Assembly: GCF_004362515.1 (NCBI RefSeq) | Contig: NZ_SNXU01000001.1 | Span: 1,364,001-1,428,000, forward strand | Length of the DNA: 64,000 nt | Reading direction: 5' to 3' | Source: Actinokineospora alba | Lineage (GTDB): Bacteria; Actinomycetota; Actinomycetes; Mycobacteriales; Pseudonocardiaceae | Shown here: positions 52,128 to 61,459 of the stretch, in pieces | How positions within the stretch are numbered: position 1 is the first letter of the stretch | Layout of the letters: each line of letters opens with the position of its first letter | Made by a program: the position numbers and the translations under genes | Notes under the pieces: model-generated | What the model saw: the letters and a program-made list of their open reading frames with translations, nothing else | What the model was told of the DNA's origin: nothing | Databases searched by the model: none

Positions 52128-52133
52128 TAGGCT
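52128..52133 (+). promoter_or_regulatory. TAGGCT -10 box, leaderless phoU
   Basis: TAGGCT ends 6 nt before the ATG at 52140. There is no SD in the gap, so phoU is probably translated from a leaderless transcript. Confidence 0.65.
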
Positions 52134-52139
52134 GTGCGC

Positions 52140-52808
52140 ATGCGTGAGGCTTACCATTCCGAACTCGGCGTACTCGCCGACCAGCTCGCGGCCATGTGTT
52201 CGATGGTCGCCGAGGCCATGGAGCTCGCCACGCGCGCGCTGCTCGACGCCAACCTGACCATCGCCGAACAGGTGATCAGCGGCGACGAGAAGATCGACGA
52301 CGCCCGCTCCGCCTGCGAGGAGCACGCCTACTCGCTGCTCGCGCTGCAGGCGCCCGTCGCGACCGACCTGCGCACCGTGCTCGCGGCCATCCACGCCGCC
52401 GAGAGCCTGGAGCGCATGGGCGACCTCGCGCTGCACGTGGCCAAGGCCGCGCGGCGCAGGCACCCCGCGCCGGTGCTCCCCGACGACGTGCGCGGCTACT
52501 TCGCCGAGCTGGGCCGGGTCACCGTGCAGCTCGCGCGCAAGGCCGAGGTCATCATCCGCACCCAGGACGTCGAGGCCGCCCGCGCGCTCGAGGACGACGA
52601 CGACGTCGTCGACGACCTGCACCGGCACCTGTTCACGGTGATCATGGACAAGGAGTGGCAGCACGGCGTGCCGTCGGCGGTCGACGTCACCCTGCTCGGG
52701 CGCTTCTACGAGCGCTACGCCGACCACGCGGTGTCCGTGGCCAAGCGGGTCGTGTTCGTGGTGACCGGCCGGATGCCCGGCTCGGTCAGCGAAGACGACG
52801 ACCTGTAG
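52140..52808 (+). CDS. phoU: Phosphate transport regulator PhoU
   Basis: 222 residues. Two PhoU three-helix bundles with their metal-binding E/DxxxD motifs: LANLTIAEQVISGDEKIDDA-type in the first and FYERYADHAVSVAKRVVFVV in the second. PhoU damps the Pho response and phosphate uptake when phosphate is ample, working with the Pst transporter and a sensor kinase. Preceded by a PHO box; convergent with the ESX cassette gene espG. In mycobacteria the homologue phoY2 lies next to phoT in the same block. Confidence 0.95.
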   Translation: MREAYHSELGVLADQLAAMCSMVAEAMELATRALLDANLTIAEQVISGDEKIDDARSACEEHAYSLLALQAPVATDLRTVLAAIHAAESLERMGDLALHVAKAARRRHPAPVLPDDVRGYFAELGRVTVQLARKAEVIIRTQDVEAARALEDDDDVVDDLHRHLFTVIMDKEWQHGVPSAVDVTLLGRFYERYADHAVSVAKRVVFVVTGRMPGSVSEDDDL

Positions 52809-52815
52809 CGCCGCC

Positions 52816-52841
52816 GCGCCGCGGCCTCACGGCCGCGGCGC
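52816..52841 (+). terminator. GC hairpin between convergent phoU and espG genes
   Basis: GCGCCGCGGCC (52816-52826) pairs perfectly with 52831-52841 around a TCAC loop. It starts 8 bp after the phoU stop, and the loop contains the stop codon of the convergent gene. No T-tract; probably works for both strands. Confidence 0.6.
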
Positions 52842-53594
52842 CACCGACTCGATCAGCTCACCGAGCTGCTGGGTCAGCCGAACGCTGTCCGCGGGCGAGT
52901 ACGTCGCACGGATCCCGCCATCGGGGCTGGGCCGCGACAGCGACAGGTAGCGCCCGGCGTCGGTGTCGATCCAGCTGACGGTGCCCGCGTCGGCCTGCCG
53001 CCCACGCCTGCCGCGCGTGGTGACGGTGAACATCCCGAACCCGGTGCGTGGCCGCTCAAGCATGGCCGCCGCCATCCGCAGCTGGGCCTCCGACGTCGAC
53101 CGGGGCGCCCGCACCTGCTGGACGAACCCGTCGTCGGACTTCGGCTGCGGCGGGGCCTCGACGACCTGCACGGACTGTCCCGGCCCGGCCGCCATGCCCG
53201 GCAGCAGGCCCACCAGCGACCGGGCGAGCCCGGCCGGGCTGATCAGCTCGAACCGGATCGTCTGCCCCTCTTGCACGGCCAGCACCGCCGTCGTCCCAGC
53301 CGCGGACGCGCGGGCGCGCACCGGCCGGTCCTTCTCGACGGTGCCCATCATGCCGATGCCGACGTCGTAATCACCGGTGACGACCAGCGCCGCCTCGAGG
53401 TCGGGATCGAGCTGGTTGCGCCGCACCAGACCCCGGTTGGCCAGGTCGGTGAAGACCGCCTTCGCGATGCGATTGCGGTCTTCCTCAAGCTGCCCGAAAC
53501 TCGGGATCTGGAACGGAAACTGCCTGCAGCTGGTCTTCAGAAGCTGCGACAACATGTCCACCGCCGCGAGCGACAGTGAGAACGACCTAGGCAT
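52827..53594 (-). CDS. EspG-family ESX secretion-associated protein
   Basis: 255 residues. The sequence pattern SFSLSLAAVDMLSQLLKT, RRNQLDPDLEAALVVTGDYD, and IRATYSPADSVRLTQQLGEL matches EspG chaperones, which bind PE/PPE heterodimers in the cytosol for type VII secretion. It starts 3 bp after the stop of a PPE-like gene, which is its probable client. No EccC ATPase or other ESX core gene is in the window, so the apparatus must lie elsewhere. Confidence 0.85.
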   Translation of the reverse strand: MPRSFSLSLAAVDMLSQLLKTSCRQFPFQIPSFGQLEEDRNRIAKAVFTDLANRGLVRRNQLDPDLEAALVVTGDYDVGIGMMGTVEKDRPVRARASAAGTTAVLAVQEGQTIRFELISPAGLARSLVGLLPGMAAGPGQSVQVVEAPPQPKSDDGFVQQVRAPRSTSEAQLRMAAAMLERPRTGFGMFTVTTRGRRGRQADAGTVSWIDTDAGRYLSLSRPSPDGGIRATYSPADSVRLTQQLGELIESVAPRP

Positions 53595-53597
53595 CCA

Positions 53598-55217
53598 CTA
53601 GCCGCCGATCACAGGAGGTGCGGTCATCTCGTCGGTGCCGAAGACCTGGTCGGGGTCGGCCTCGACCAGGTAGGACGGCCGGTTGTGCTCGTCGTCCTCG
53701 CCCCCCTGGCCACGTCCGCCGCCGCCCATGCCGCCGCCCATGGGCGCGCCACCGCGACCACCCGCGGCGCCCACGCCACCACCACGTCCACCGCCCGCGG
53801 CATGCTCGGCCGCGAGGGCGCCTGCCCCCGCCGCGCCGCCCACGCCCGGTCCGCCCATGCCCGACCGGCCGCCGAAGCCACTGCCACCGGAGCCACCGCC
53901 TCCGCCGGGCCCGAAGCCGCCGCGGCCACCGCCGCCGCCGCCACCTCCACCGCCGCCACCACGGCCCGGCCGGTCGGTGTCGCCGCCGCCCATGCCGGGT
54001 CCCATCGGACCCGGGCCCATCGGCGGCATGCCGCCGGGGTACGGGCCGACGGGCGGGTGTCCGCCGGGGTTCTGGCCAGGGCCACCGGTACCGGGGCCTG
54101 GGGGAAGGTCGACGAAGCCACCTGGGGTCGTGCTGCCGCCGCCGGTGCCACCGCCACCGGGCAGGGGGACACCACCTGTGCCCGACGGGGGTGTGTACCC
54201 GCCGCCAGTGCCCGTGCCATTTCCACCAGGGTTGTAGGAGCCGGAGCCGTCACGGTCGCCGGTGCCGCCGGTGTTGACGTCGTGGTTGGTCGGCTTCTTC
54301 ACGCCGGTGCCGTCGCCGGGATCCCCCGGTTGTCCCGTACCTCCACCACCCATGGTCGGCGGCGGCGCGAACGCGGGCATCGTCGACGCACTGCCCAGCG
54401 CCCCGTCGTACGACCCGACCACCCGCGCGGCTTCCTGGTGCGCGGTCTGGCTCTCGCGGTAGTCGTTCATGTAGATGGCGGACTTGCGGGCCAGGTCGAG
54501 CGGGTTGGTCGTCGTCATGAGGTCGCGGTTGGCGGCCGCCATGTCGAAGGGCTTCTCCTCCGGCATCGAGTTCTTGGCCTCAGCCAGCGCGGCGGCCTGC
54601 AAACTCGTCTGCGTCCCGGCGAGCTGGGCGCTCTGTCCGGACTTGCCGACCCAGTTGCCGATGTCGGCCATGAACTGCCGGGCCTGGTCGCCCGCCTTGC
54701 CCTGCCAGTCGGCCTGACTGTTGTTGATGGCGTTCGCGACATCCGTCTGGAACTGGACCATCTTGTTGCCAGCCTCGGTATAGGCCGCCCCCATGTCGCC
54801 GACCTGGTCAGGGTCGACGCCCTCAGTGACCATGGTCCTGAGGTTGCCGTGCTCATAGCTCATGTAGTTCGTCGGAGGCATCCCAGGCGGCGGGCGTGTG
54901 TCGACGCCCTGCGCGAGTTGGGCGGCCTGGGCGCTCATCTCCTGGTTGTACTGCTCGTTCACCTCACTGTTGCGGGTGAACCGCTTCCAGATCTCCCACC
55001 ACTCGGCGTTCTCGATCTCCTGGTCGACCTGCTGCTCAGCGTGCTCCCGCACCTCGGCATCGCTGTCGGAGGTGCCCTTGCGCTCGATGTAGTAGCGGCT
55101 GTTGGGATCGTAGGTGGGGTCATATGAGGGGTGGTCGCGCTGCCCATTGCGCGACACATCCACCGTGGTCTGATTCCCCTGCGGCGGGGTGTACGCGGTC
55201 CTGACTGGTCCAGGCAT
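53598..55217 (-). CDS. PPE-like ESX substrate with Gly/Pro-rich C-terminus
   Basis: 539 residues. The N-terminal 80 residues are charged; a helical PPE/WXG100-like region follows (about 115-270) with ADWQGKAGDQARQFMADIGN carrying the WxG turn. From about 290 it is an extremely Gly/Pro/Thr-rich disordered tail with (GGG)n runs, then a short acidic end (EVDPDQVFGTDEMTAP-type). Such proteins are exported by ESX systems with EspG chaperones; espG is 3 bp downstream. Overall it is a secreted or surface protein of unknown role. GC content is highest in the glycine part. Confidence 0.82.
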   Translation of the reverse strand: MPGPVRTAYTPPQGNQTTVDVSRNGQRDHPSYDPTYDPNSRYYIERKGTSDSDAEVREHAEQQVDQEIENAEWWEIWKRFTRNSEVNEQYNQEMSAQAAQLAQGVDTRPPPGMPPTNYMSYEHGNLRTMVTEGVDPDQVGDMGAAYTEAGNKMVQFQTDVANAINNSQADWQGKAGDQARQFMADIGNWVGKSGQSAQLAGTQTSLQAAALAEAKNSMPEEKPFDMAAANRDLMTTTNPLDLARKSAIYMNDYRESQTAHQEAARVVGSYDGALGSASTMPAFAPPPTMGGGGTGQPGDPGDGTGVKKPTNHDVNTGGTGDRDGSGSYNPGGNGTGTGGGYTPPSGTGGVPLPGGGGTGGGSTTPGGFVDLPPGPGTGGPGQNPGGHPPVGPYPGGMPPMGPGPMGPGMGGGDTDRPGRGGGGGGGGGGGGRGGFGPGGGGGSGGSGFGGRSGMGGPGVGGAAGAGALAAEHAAGGGRGGGVGAAGGRGGAPMGGGMGGGGRGQGGEDDEHNRPSYLVEADPDQVFGTDEMTAPPVIGG

Positions 55218-55236
55218 TGGTCAATCCCTCCGATAC

Positions 55237-55794
55237 CTAGGGCAGTTCCGGCTCGACAAGCTTCGCGGCTTCCAGCACGGCCGGGCAGAGCTTCTCACCG
55301 GAGGCGCCGGCAGCTTGCACATCGACCCGCGACTTCTCGGTGACCTCGATGGAAATCGCGCAGCCTGAGCCGCCACCACGAAGGGTCTGCACGGCCTTGC
55401 GCGAACCAACGGTCACGGGCTTGGGGGCCCCGTCTCCGCGAACATCCTTGATGCCAAGCGTTTCGAACAAGCCGACATCAATCGAGTAGCTGTCGGTGGT
55501 GGTCCCTTTGTCGACACGCCATTGACATCCACGTGATTTCCCCACGGTGGCATCCTCGCCCGGCTCAGCGATTCCGAGAGTGCGCATAGCCGACGCGTCA
55601 AGAAGGTCACAAGGGTCGACAGACTTCAGGGGGGACTCGTCGGTGCTTGGCTTAGTCGCCGATGACTTCGTCGTCGGCGACGGGCTACCGCTGGAAGTCG
55701 GCTCGGGCTGAGCAGTGGGCGAACCCGGGGTTTTGTCCGAGCAACCGGCCAGCATCAGAGTGAGTACGGCGACTAGGACGAGCGGGCGCTTCAC
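55237..55794 (-). CDS. DUF3558 lipoprotein
   Basis: 185 residues from a GTG with GAAGGAAA at SD distance. MKRPLVLVAVLTLMLAGC has a lipobox (LAGC). A Ser/Thr/Pro linker precedes a DUF3558 domain: VDPCDLLDASAMRTLGI, SRGCQWRVDKGTTTDSYS, SGCAISIEVTE and KLCPAVLEA, with conserved Cys pairs. The role is unknown, but DUF3558 lipoproteins are frequently encoded next to ESX substrates in Pseudonocardiales. Lies between the PPE-like and Esx-like genes. Confidence 0.87.
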   Translation of the reverse strand: MKRPLVLVAVLTLMLAGCSDKTPGSPTAQPEPTSSGSPSPTTKSSATKPSTDESPLKSVDPCDLLDASAMRTLGIAEPGEDATVGKSRGCQWRVDKGTTTDSYSIDVGLFETLGIKDVRGDGAPKPVTVGSRKAVQTLRGGGSGCAISIEVTEKSRVDVQAAGASGEKLCPAVLEAAKLVEPELP

Positions 55795-55831
55795 GTGGTT
55801 TCCTTCACCTTCGCATCTGTTGAGCATTCGT

Positions 55832-56218
55832 TCACTTGAGCTTGCTCGCAGCAGCCTCGTCGGTGTTGCGGTAGTTGGCCATGGCCTGCATGATGCCTTC
55901 TTCCGCCTTTGTCAGCGACGCACGGAATTCCTTCAGTTGCGTGTTGAATCCCTGACCGTCATTAGCCACCTGCTGCAGGTGGGGCTTCATCACACGAGCA
56001 CCGTTGCTGTCGCCCAGCATCGCTTGCTCGTTGAGCCTGCTCAACTGGTTGGCCTCGCTGTCAACCCACTTCACCATGTCTCGAATGGCACGAAGGAGGG
56101 CCTCGCCGCCCTCTTCGTTGACCGAGAACGCCCCACTCGCCGCCCCAGTCGCGAAATCCGACATGGATTTGCCGATCGTGCTGCCGATCGAAGCGCCGCC
56201 CGCGTCGTCGATGTACAT
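55832..56218 (-). CDS. Esx-like (WXG100-related) small helical protein
   Basis: 128 residues. The ATG at 56218 has AGGGGC at SD spacing, while the longer frame to 56350 would begin inside the pst terminator. The protein is all helical (GEALLRAIRDMVKWVDSEAN, RLNEQAMLGDSNGARVMKPH, QQVANDGQGFNTQLKEFRAS) and about the size of ESAT-6 proteins, but the WxG turn is not clear. Given the downstream DUF3558, PPE and EspG genes it is probably the partner secreted with the PPE-like protein. Tentative family call. Confidence 0.7.
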   Translation of the reverse strand: MYIDDAGGASIGSTIGKSMSDFATGAASGAFSVNEEGGEALLRAIRDMVKWVDSEANQLSRLNEQAMLGDSNGARVMKPHLQQVANDGQGFNTQLKEFRASLTKAEEGIMQAMANYRNTDEAAASKLK

Positions 56219-56330
56219 GTTTGCCCCTAGTCCGATCGCCTGCCAGACCCCAAGGGCACGGTACCAATCGCCCGTGGTGTCCGTCTTGTGTGTGACGAAA
56301 TGGCCTGACGTCCGGTTCCCCGGAAACGCG

Positions 56331-56361
56331 AGGTCCCCCGCACGGACCATGCGGGGGACCT
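56331..56361 (-). terminator. Terminator of the pst operon
   Basis: A perfect 12-bp stem, AGGTCCCCCGCA (56331-56342) and 56350-56361, with a 7-nt loop, 14 bp after the pstB stop on the same strand. A GTTT run follows on the minus strand. It separates pst from the ESX cassette. Confidence 0.85.
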
Positions 56362-56375
56362 TCGTGCGCGAAAAC

Positions 56376-57152
<777 letters not shown>

Positions 57153-57169
57153 GGTTGCTTACCGCCCGC

Positions 57170-58084
57170 TCACTTGGTCTTCAGAGACGTCAGCCGCGAG
57201 ATCAGGGATCCCAGCAGGTTGAACACGGTGATGATCAGAATCAGGGTGACCGCCGCGCCCCAGACCCGCGCTTCGCCGACCTCGTTGGTGGTCAGCCGCT
57301 CGGAGGTCATGAGCAGCGGCAGCGAGGACATGCTGCCGCCGAACGGGTCGTAGTTGATGAAGGTCGTGTACCCGACGAGCACCAGCACCGGCGCGGTCTC
57401 GCCCATGACGCGGGCGATGGCCAGCGAGATGCCGGTGATGATGCCGGACATCGCGGTCGGGATGACGATCTTGACGATGGTCTTCCACTTCGGGATGCCC
57501 AGCGCGTACGACGCTTCGCGAAGTTCGTCGGGGACGATCTTCAGCAGTTCTTCCGTGGTCCGCACGACGACCGGGATCATCAGCAGCACCAAGGCAAGCG
57601 ACACCGCGAAGGCGCTTCGCGGCATGCCCATCGTGGTGATCCACAGGGCGTAGATGAACAGCGCGGCGACGATCGACGGGACACCCGAGAGGATGTCGAC
57701 GGTGAAGGTGACCGCGCGCGCCAGGCGCGAGTTCTTGCCGTACTCCACCAGGTACACCGCCACCATGATGGCGATGGGGACCGCGATGACCGCGCAGATC
57801 AGTCCTTGCAGCAGGGTGCCGAGGATCGCGTGGTAGACCCCGCCGCCGAACTGGCGCGACGTCAGGCCCGCCAGCGACTTCTGCCACCAGTCCGCGGTGA
57901 GGACGTGCTGGAAGCCCTTCGAGATGACCGTGAAGAGCAGCCACACCAGCGGCGCGAGGGCGAGGACGAAGGTCGATCCGACGAGGATCGTCGCGGCCTG
58001 GTTCTTCAGCTTGCGCCCAGTGCTGAGCTGCTGGAACGCCGGCGCCTTCGCGGGCCGGTCCAGGCTGGTCGCGGTAGTCATCAT
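57170..58084 (-). CDS. pstA: Phosphate ABC transporter permease PstA
   Basis: 304 residues with six membrane helices and the binding-protein-dependent permease loop EASYALGIPKWKTIVKIVIP. The start ATG-ATG at 58084 overlaps the pstC stop (ATGA) and has AAGGAG at SD spacing. The longer open frame reported to 58852 runs through pstC and is not the protein. Forms the transmembrane channel with PstC. Confidence 0.96.
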   Translation of the reverse strand: MMTTATSLDRPAKAPAFQQLSTGRKLKNQAATILVGSTFVLALAPLVWLLFTVISKGFQHVLTADWWQKSLAGLTSRQFGGGVYHAILGTLLQGLICAVIAVPIAIMVAVYLVEYGKNSRLARAVTFTVDILSGVPSIVAALFIYALWITTMGMPRSAFAVSLALVLLMIPVVVRTTEELLKIVPDELREASYALGIPKWKTIVKIVIPTAMSGIITGISLAIARVMGETAPVLVLVGYTTFINYDPFGGSMSSLPLLMTSERLTTNEVGEARVWGAAVTLILIITVFNLLGSLISRLTSLKTK

Positions 58085-59154
58085 TCGTACTCCTTGTGAC
58101 CCGCGATGATGGACCGAGCGAAGGCGTTGACGATGAAGGTCAGGACGAACAGCACCAGGCCCGCGGCGATGTACGCGCCCGCGCCGCGCGGGTCGTTGAA
58201 CTCCTGCGCCGCGCGCGCGATCTTCGAGGCGATGGTGTCGCCGCCGTCGAAGAGGCTGAAGCTGAAGTTCGTCGTCGTCGAGCTGAGGATGATCATCACG
58301 GCGATGGTCTCGCCGAGGGCGCGGCCCAGGCCCAGCATCGACGCGCTGATGTAGCCCGCCTTGCCGAACGGCAGGACCGTGGTCCGGATGACCTCCCACT
58401 TGGTGGCCCCGAGCGCGAGCGCGCCCTCGACCTGCATCGTGGGTGTGCGGTCGAAGACCTCGCGGCTGATCGCGGTGATGATCGGCAGCAGCATCACCGC
58501 GAGGACGATGCTCGCGGTGAAGATCGTCTGCCCGATGCCGAGGTCGGAGCTGCCCTTGGCGAAGATCGGCAGGAAGCCCAGGTTCGCGTTGAGCCAGACG
58601 CTGAACGGCGCGATCGCGGGCGCGAGGACGTAGGCGCCCCAGAGGCCGTAGATGATCGACGGCACCGCGGCCAGCAGGTCGACGATGTAGGAGAACGGCC
58701 GGGCCAGCCTGCGCGGCGCGTACTGGGTGAGGAACAGCGCGATGCCCAGCGAGACCGGCATCGCGATCAGCAGGGCGAAGACCGAGCTGAACACGGTCAC
58801 CAGCAGCAGGTCGAGGACACCGAAGGCCAGGTCGCCCGGTTCGGCGTTCCACTCGCGGCTGAACAGGAAGTTGGACTGGTTCTCCATCAGTGACGGGATC
58901 GCCTGGATCAGCAGGAAGACGCCGATCAGGACGATCATCGCGACCACGAAGACACCGGAGCCGACGGTCAGCGCCTTGAAGATCCGGTCGCCCGGGCGGG
59001 TGATCACCTTGGCAGGCGCGGCAGGCCCTGGAGGGGGTCCGCCCGCACCCTGCTCGTTGGAAGAAATCGTGGCCTCCGCGGCAGTGTTGGAAGCCGAACC
59101 GCCCCGCGGCCCACGAGGGGCCACGGGGCGTCCGACCGAGACGGGTTCGCTCAT
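58081..59154 (-). CDS. pstC: Phosphate ABC transporter permease PstC
   Basis: 357 residues. A disordered N-terminal tail of about 75 residues (Gly/Pro/Ala-rich, cytosolic) precedes six membrane helices and the permease signature EGALALGATKWEVIRTTVLP. This tail is longer than in most PstC proteins. It overlaps pstA by 4 nt and lies 34 bp after pstS. It couples phosphate passage to PstB ATP hydrolysis. Confidence 0.96.
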   Translation of the reverse strand: MSEPVSVGRPVAPRGPRGGSASNTAAEATISSNEQGAGGPPPGPAAPAKVITRPGDRIFKALTVGSGVFVVAMIVLIGVFLLIQAIPSLMENQSNFLFSREWNAEPGDLAFGVLDLLLVTVFSSVFALLIAMPVSLGIALFLTQYAPRRLARPFSYIVDLLAAVPSIIYGLWGAYVLAPAIAPFSVWLNANLGFLPIFAKGSSDLGIGQTIFTASIVLAVMLLPIITAISREVFDRTPTMQVEGALALGATKWEVIRTTVLPFGKAGYISASMLGLGRALGETIAVMIILSSTTTNFSFSLFDGGDTIASKIARAAQEFNDPRGAGAYIAAGLVLFVLTFIVNAFARSIIAGHKEYE

Positions 59155-59188
59155 CGCTTACGCCCGTTCGAAGTGTGCCGGCTGCCGA

Positions 59189-60316
59189 CTAGGAAATCGC
59201 CTTGATGGCGGTGAGCAGCTTGGTCTGGAACTCGTTGGGCAGCGGCACGTAGCCCGCGTCCGCGAGAGTGGCCTGACCGGTCGTGGCGGCGGTGGTGAGG
59301 AACGCCTTCACGGCCTTGGCGGTGTCGGCGTCGTAGCCCTTCGAGCAGACGATCTCGTAGGTCGCCAGGACCAGCGGGTAGACGCCGGCTTCCTTGCTCG
59401 CGTAGAGAGCGTCGAGGTCGATGACCAGGTCGTTGCCCTGGCCCTTGATCTTGGCGGCGTTGATGGCCTTCGCGGCGCCCTCGGCGCCGAGCTCGACCGC
59501 ACCCGCGCCACTGTCGATCTTGGCGGCGTTCAGCTTCTTGTCCTGGACGTAGGACCACTCGATGTAGCCGATGGTGCCGGTGCCCGCGGAGATGGCGTCA
59601 GCCACGCCCGCGGAACCCTGGGCGCCCTGGCCGATGCCGCCGTTGAACTTCTTGCCGGCGTCCTTGCCCCAGGCGTCCTTGGCGGCGGCCTTGAGGTACT
59701 TCTGGAAGTTGTCGGTGGTGCCCGACTCGTCACCGCGGTAGATCACGGTGATGGCGGTGTCCGGCAGGGTCTTGCCGGAGTTGAGCGCGGCGATGGCCGG
59801 GTCGTTCCACTTGGCGATGCCGCCGTTGAAGATCTTGGCGGTGACCTCGGCGTTGAGCACCAGGTCGGTGACGCCGTCGACCTTGTAGGCGATGCCGACC
59901 GGGCCGAAGACCATCGGCAGGTTCCACGCCGGGTTGCCCTGGCAGCGCTTGGCCGCGGCCTCGATCTCGCCCTTGTCCTTGTTCAGGGCCGAGTCCGAGC
60001 CGCCGATGTCGACGATGCCCGCGTTGAACTGCTTGACGCCCGCGCCGGAGCCGGACGGGGTGTAGGCGAGCTGCTGGTCCGGGCACGCGGTGACGTACGC
60101 GGCGGTGAACGCCTCGATGGCGCCCTTCTGTGCGCTGGAGCCCTCCGCGACGAGGCCCTTCTTGCCGCCGCACTCGATCGCGGCGGTCTGCGTGGGCGCG
60201 GGAGCGGCGGAGTTGTTCGAACCCGCGGGGGTGTTCGAGTCGCTGCCGCACGCCGTGAGCGCGAGGGCGCCGGCGGCGATGAGACTCAACACGGACGCGT
60301 GCCGCTTGATGTTCAC
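59189..60316 (-). CDS. pstS: Phosphate-binding lipoprotein PstS
   Basis: 375 residues. The GTG at 60316 follows GGAGGAAT; a GTG five codons upstream overlaps that SD and is unlikely. ASVLSLIAAGALALTAC is a lipobox signal peptide. The phosphate-binding fold shows GGKKGLVAEGSSAQKGAIEA, SGSGAGVKQF, VDIGGSDSAL and VIYRGDESGTTDNFQKYL, which carry the Ser/Thr/Asp ligands. It captures phosphate outside the membrane and delivers it to PstCA. Preceded by a PHO box and a TAGCGT -10 element. Confidence 0.97.
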   Translation of the reverse strand: MNIKRHASVLSLIAAGALALTACGSDSNTPAGSNNSAAPAPTQTAAIECGGKKGLVAEGSSAQKGAIEAFTAAYVTACPDQQLAYTPSGSGAGVKQFNAGIVDIGGSDSALNKDKGEIEAAAKRCQGNPAWNLPMVFGPVGIAYKVDGVTDLVLNAEVTAKIFNGGIAKWNDPAIAALNSGKTLPDTAITVIYRGDESGTTDNFQKYLKAAAKDAWGKDAGKKFNGGIGQGAQGSAGVADAISAGTGTIGYIEWSYVQDKKLNAAKIDSGAGAVELGAEGAAKAINAAKIKGQGNDLVIDLDALYASKEAGVYPLVLATYEIVCSKGYDADTAKAVKAFLTTAATTGQATLADAGYVPLPNEFQTKLLTAIKAIS

Positions 60317-60383
60317 GTTGGATTCCTCCACCAGGAGTCTTCATTGTCGCGGCACACCAAGTGGCGCCGCCTCTCGTGAGGGG

Positions 60384-60389
60384 ACGCTA
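60384..60389 (-). promoter_or_regulatory. pstS -10 element (TAGCGT)
   Basis: On the minus strand TAGCGT lies 27 bp after the PHO-box repeat, predicting transcription from about 60377 and a leader of about 60 nt before the GTG. Confidence 0.6.
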
Positions 60390-60405
60390 GGCAGCGGTGG
60401 TTGAC

Positions 60406-60438
60406 GCTTCACCCCAACAAAATGAACGACGGGTGAAC
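60406..60438 (-). promoter_or_regulatory. PHO-box-like direct repeat upstream of pstS
   Basis: On the minus strand three adjoining 11-mers read GTTCACCCGTC, GTTCATTTTGT and TGGGGTGAAGC. The first two match the GTTCACC-type PhoP repeat; the third also contains GGGGTG, like the third 11-mer behind the phoU box. This strongly suggests PhoP-type activation under phosphate limitation. Confidence 0.85.
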
Positions 60439-60522
60439 AAGCACCTGATTGTGACCAGAGCGACCTAGTAGTCGCCCGTCCGTGTCCAGCGCGTGACCTG
60501 CGCGTACGCGGTGCGTAACCGG

Positions 60523-61449
60523 CTAACCCCGGTCAGTGTCCACAGTGGAGGAATATTGGACGTGGGCCTCCGCGCGTTCGAACCCGAGTCCCCGGTAGAC
60601 GGTCACCGCGGGTGCGTTGTCGGATTCGACGTAGAGGATCACTTCGGACAGTCCCAGGTCGACCAGGTGCGCCAGGCCCGCGAGCGTGAGCGCCTTGCCG
60701 AGCCCGCCGCCCTGTGCGGCCGGGTCGACACCGACGACGTAGACCTCGCCCTCGCCTCCCGGGTGGACCTTCGTCCAGTGGAAGCCGAGCACGCGGTCGT
60801 CGGCGTCGACGGCGAGGAAGAAGCCCGCCGGGTCGAACCAGGGCTCCTTCTCGGTGGCCTCGACGTCGGCGACGGTCAACGCGCCCTGCTCCGGGTGCCA
60901 GTCGAACGCGCGGCGGTTGACCTCGACGAGGGCGGCCTCGTCCTGGCCGGGCACGAACGTGCGAACGCGGACACCGTCACGCCAGCGCGGCTCGGGAAGG
61001 TCCGCGGTGGACAGGTCGAGGCGCATCTTGAGCATCTCGCGGACCTTGGTGAGGCCGAACCTGGCGGCGATGGCCGCGGCCGCCGGGTGGTTGCCGTGGG
61101 ACCAGAACCGGACCCCGCCGGCAGCCCGGTCGAGAACCGTGCGGACGAGTTCGGTGCCGATGCCCCGGCCGCGGGCGTCCGGGTGGATGAAGGCCTCGAC
61201 GACCTGGCGGCCGAAGGCGTCGCCCTCGGTGTCGAGGTGGGCGTAGCCGACAAGCTCGTCGCCGACCGTCGCCAGCAGGTGCGCGCCGCCACGGAAGTCG
61301 CGCGGCAGCGGGCCGTCCGCGGACACCTCGGGGCTGCCGTCCACGGCGGCGACCGCGAGCAGGAAGGAACGGATCAACGCCGAATGGCGCCCCTCGGGGG
61401 CGCCATTCAGCCAGGCATACGTCGCAGACGTCGATGGGGTGTGGTCCAC
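60523..61449 (-). CDS. mshD: Mycothiol synthase MshD
   Basis: 308 residues. Tandem GNAT domains: IHPDARGRGIGTELVRTVLD in the first and VYVVGVDPAAQGGGLGKALT in the second, which holds the catalytic acetyl-CoA site. FHWTKVHPG and LYVESDNAPAVTVYRGLGFE match mycobacterial MshD closely. It acetylates Cys-GlcN-Ins to mycothiol, the main actinobacterial thiol. No SD precedes the GTG at 61449; TAATGT, which includes the glnR stop, ends 7 nt before it, so a leaderless start is likely. In Mtb mshD also follows glnR. Confidence 0.94.
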   Translation of the reverse strand: MDHTPSTSATYAWLNGAPEGRHSALIRSFLLAVAAVDGSPEVSADGPLPRDFRGGAHLLATVGDELVGYAHLDTEGDAFGRQVVEAFIHPDARGRGIGTELVRTVLDRAAGGVRFWSHGNHPAAAAIAARFGLTKVREMLKMRLDLSTADLPEPRWRDGVRVRTFVPGQDEAALVEVNRRAFDWHPEQGALTVADVEATEKEPWFDPAGFFLAVDADDRVLGFHWTKVHPGGEGEVYVVGVDPAAQGGGLGKALTLAGLAHLVDLGLSEVILYVESDNAPAVTVYRGLGFERAEAHVQYSSTVDTDRG

Positions 61450-61459
61450 CCCTCCGACA

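Noticed and set aside
56219..56350. Longer N-terminus for the Esx-like protein
   Set aside because: It would start inside the pst terminator stem and adds a non-helical segment, whereas the ATG at 56218 has an SD.
57170..58852. 560-codon frame containing pstA
   Set aside because: The upstream two fifths overlap pstC in another frame; the pstA start at 58084 with ATGA overlap and SD is preferred.
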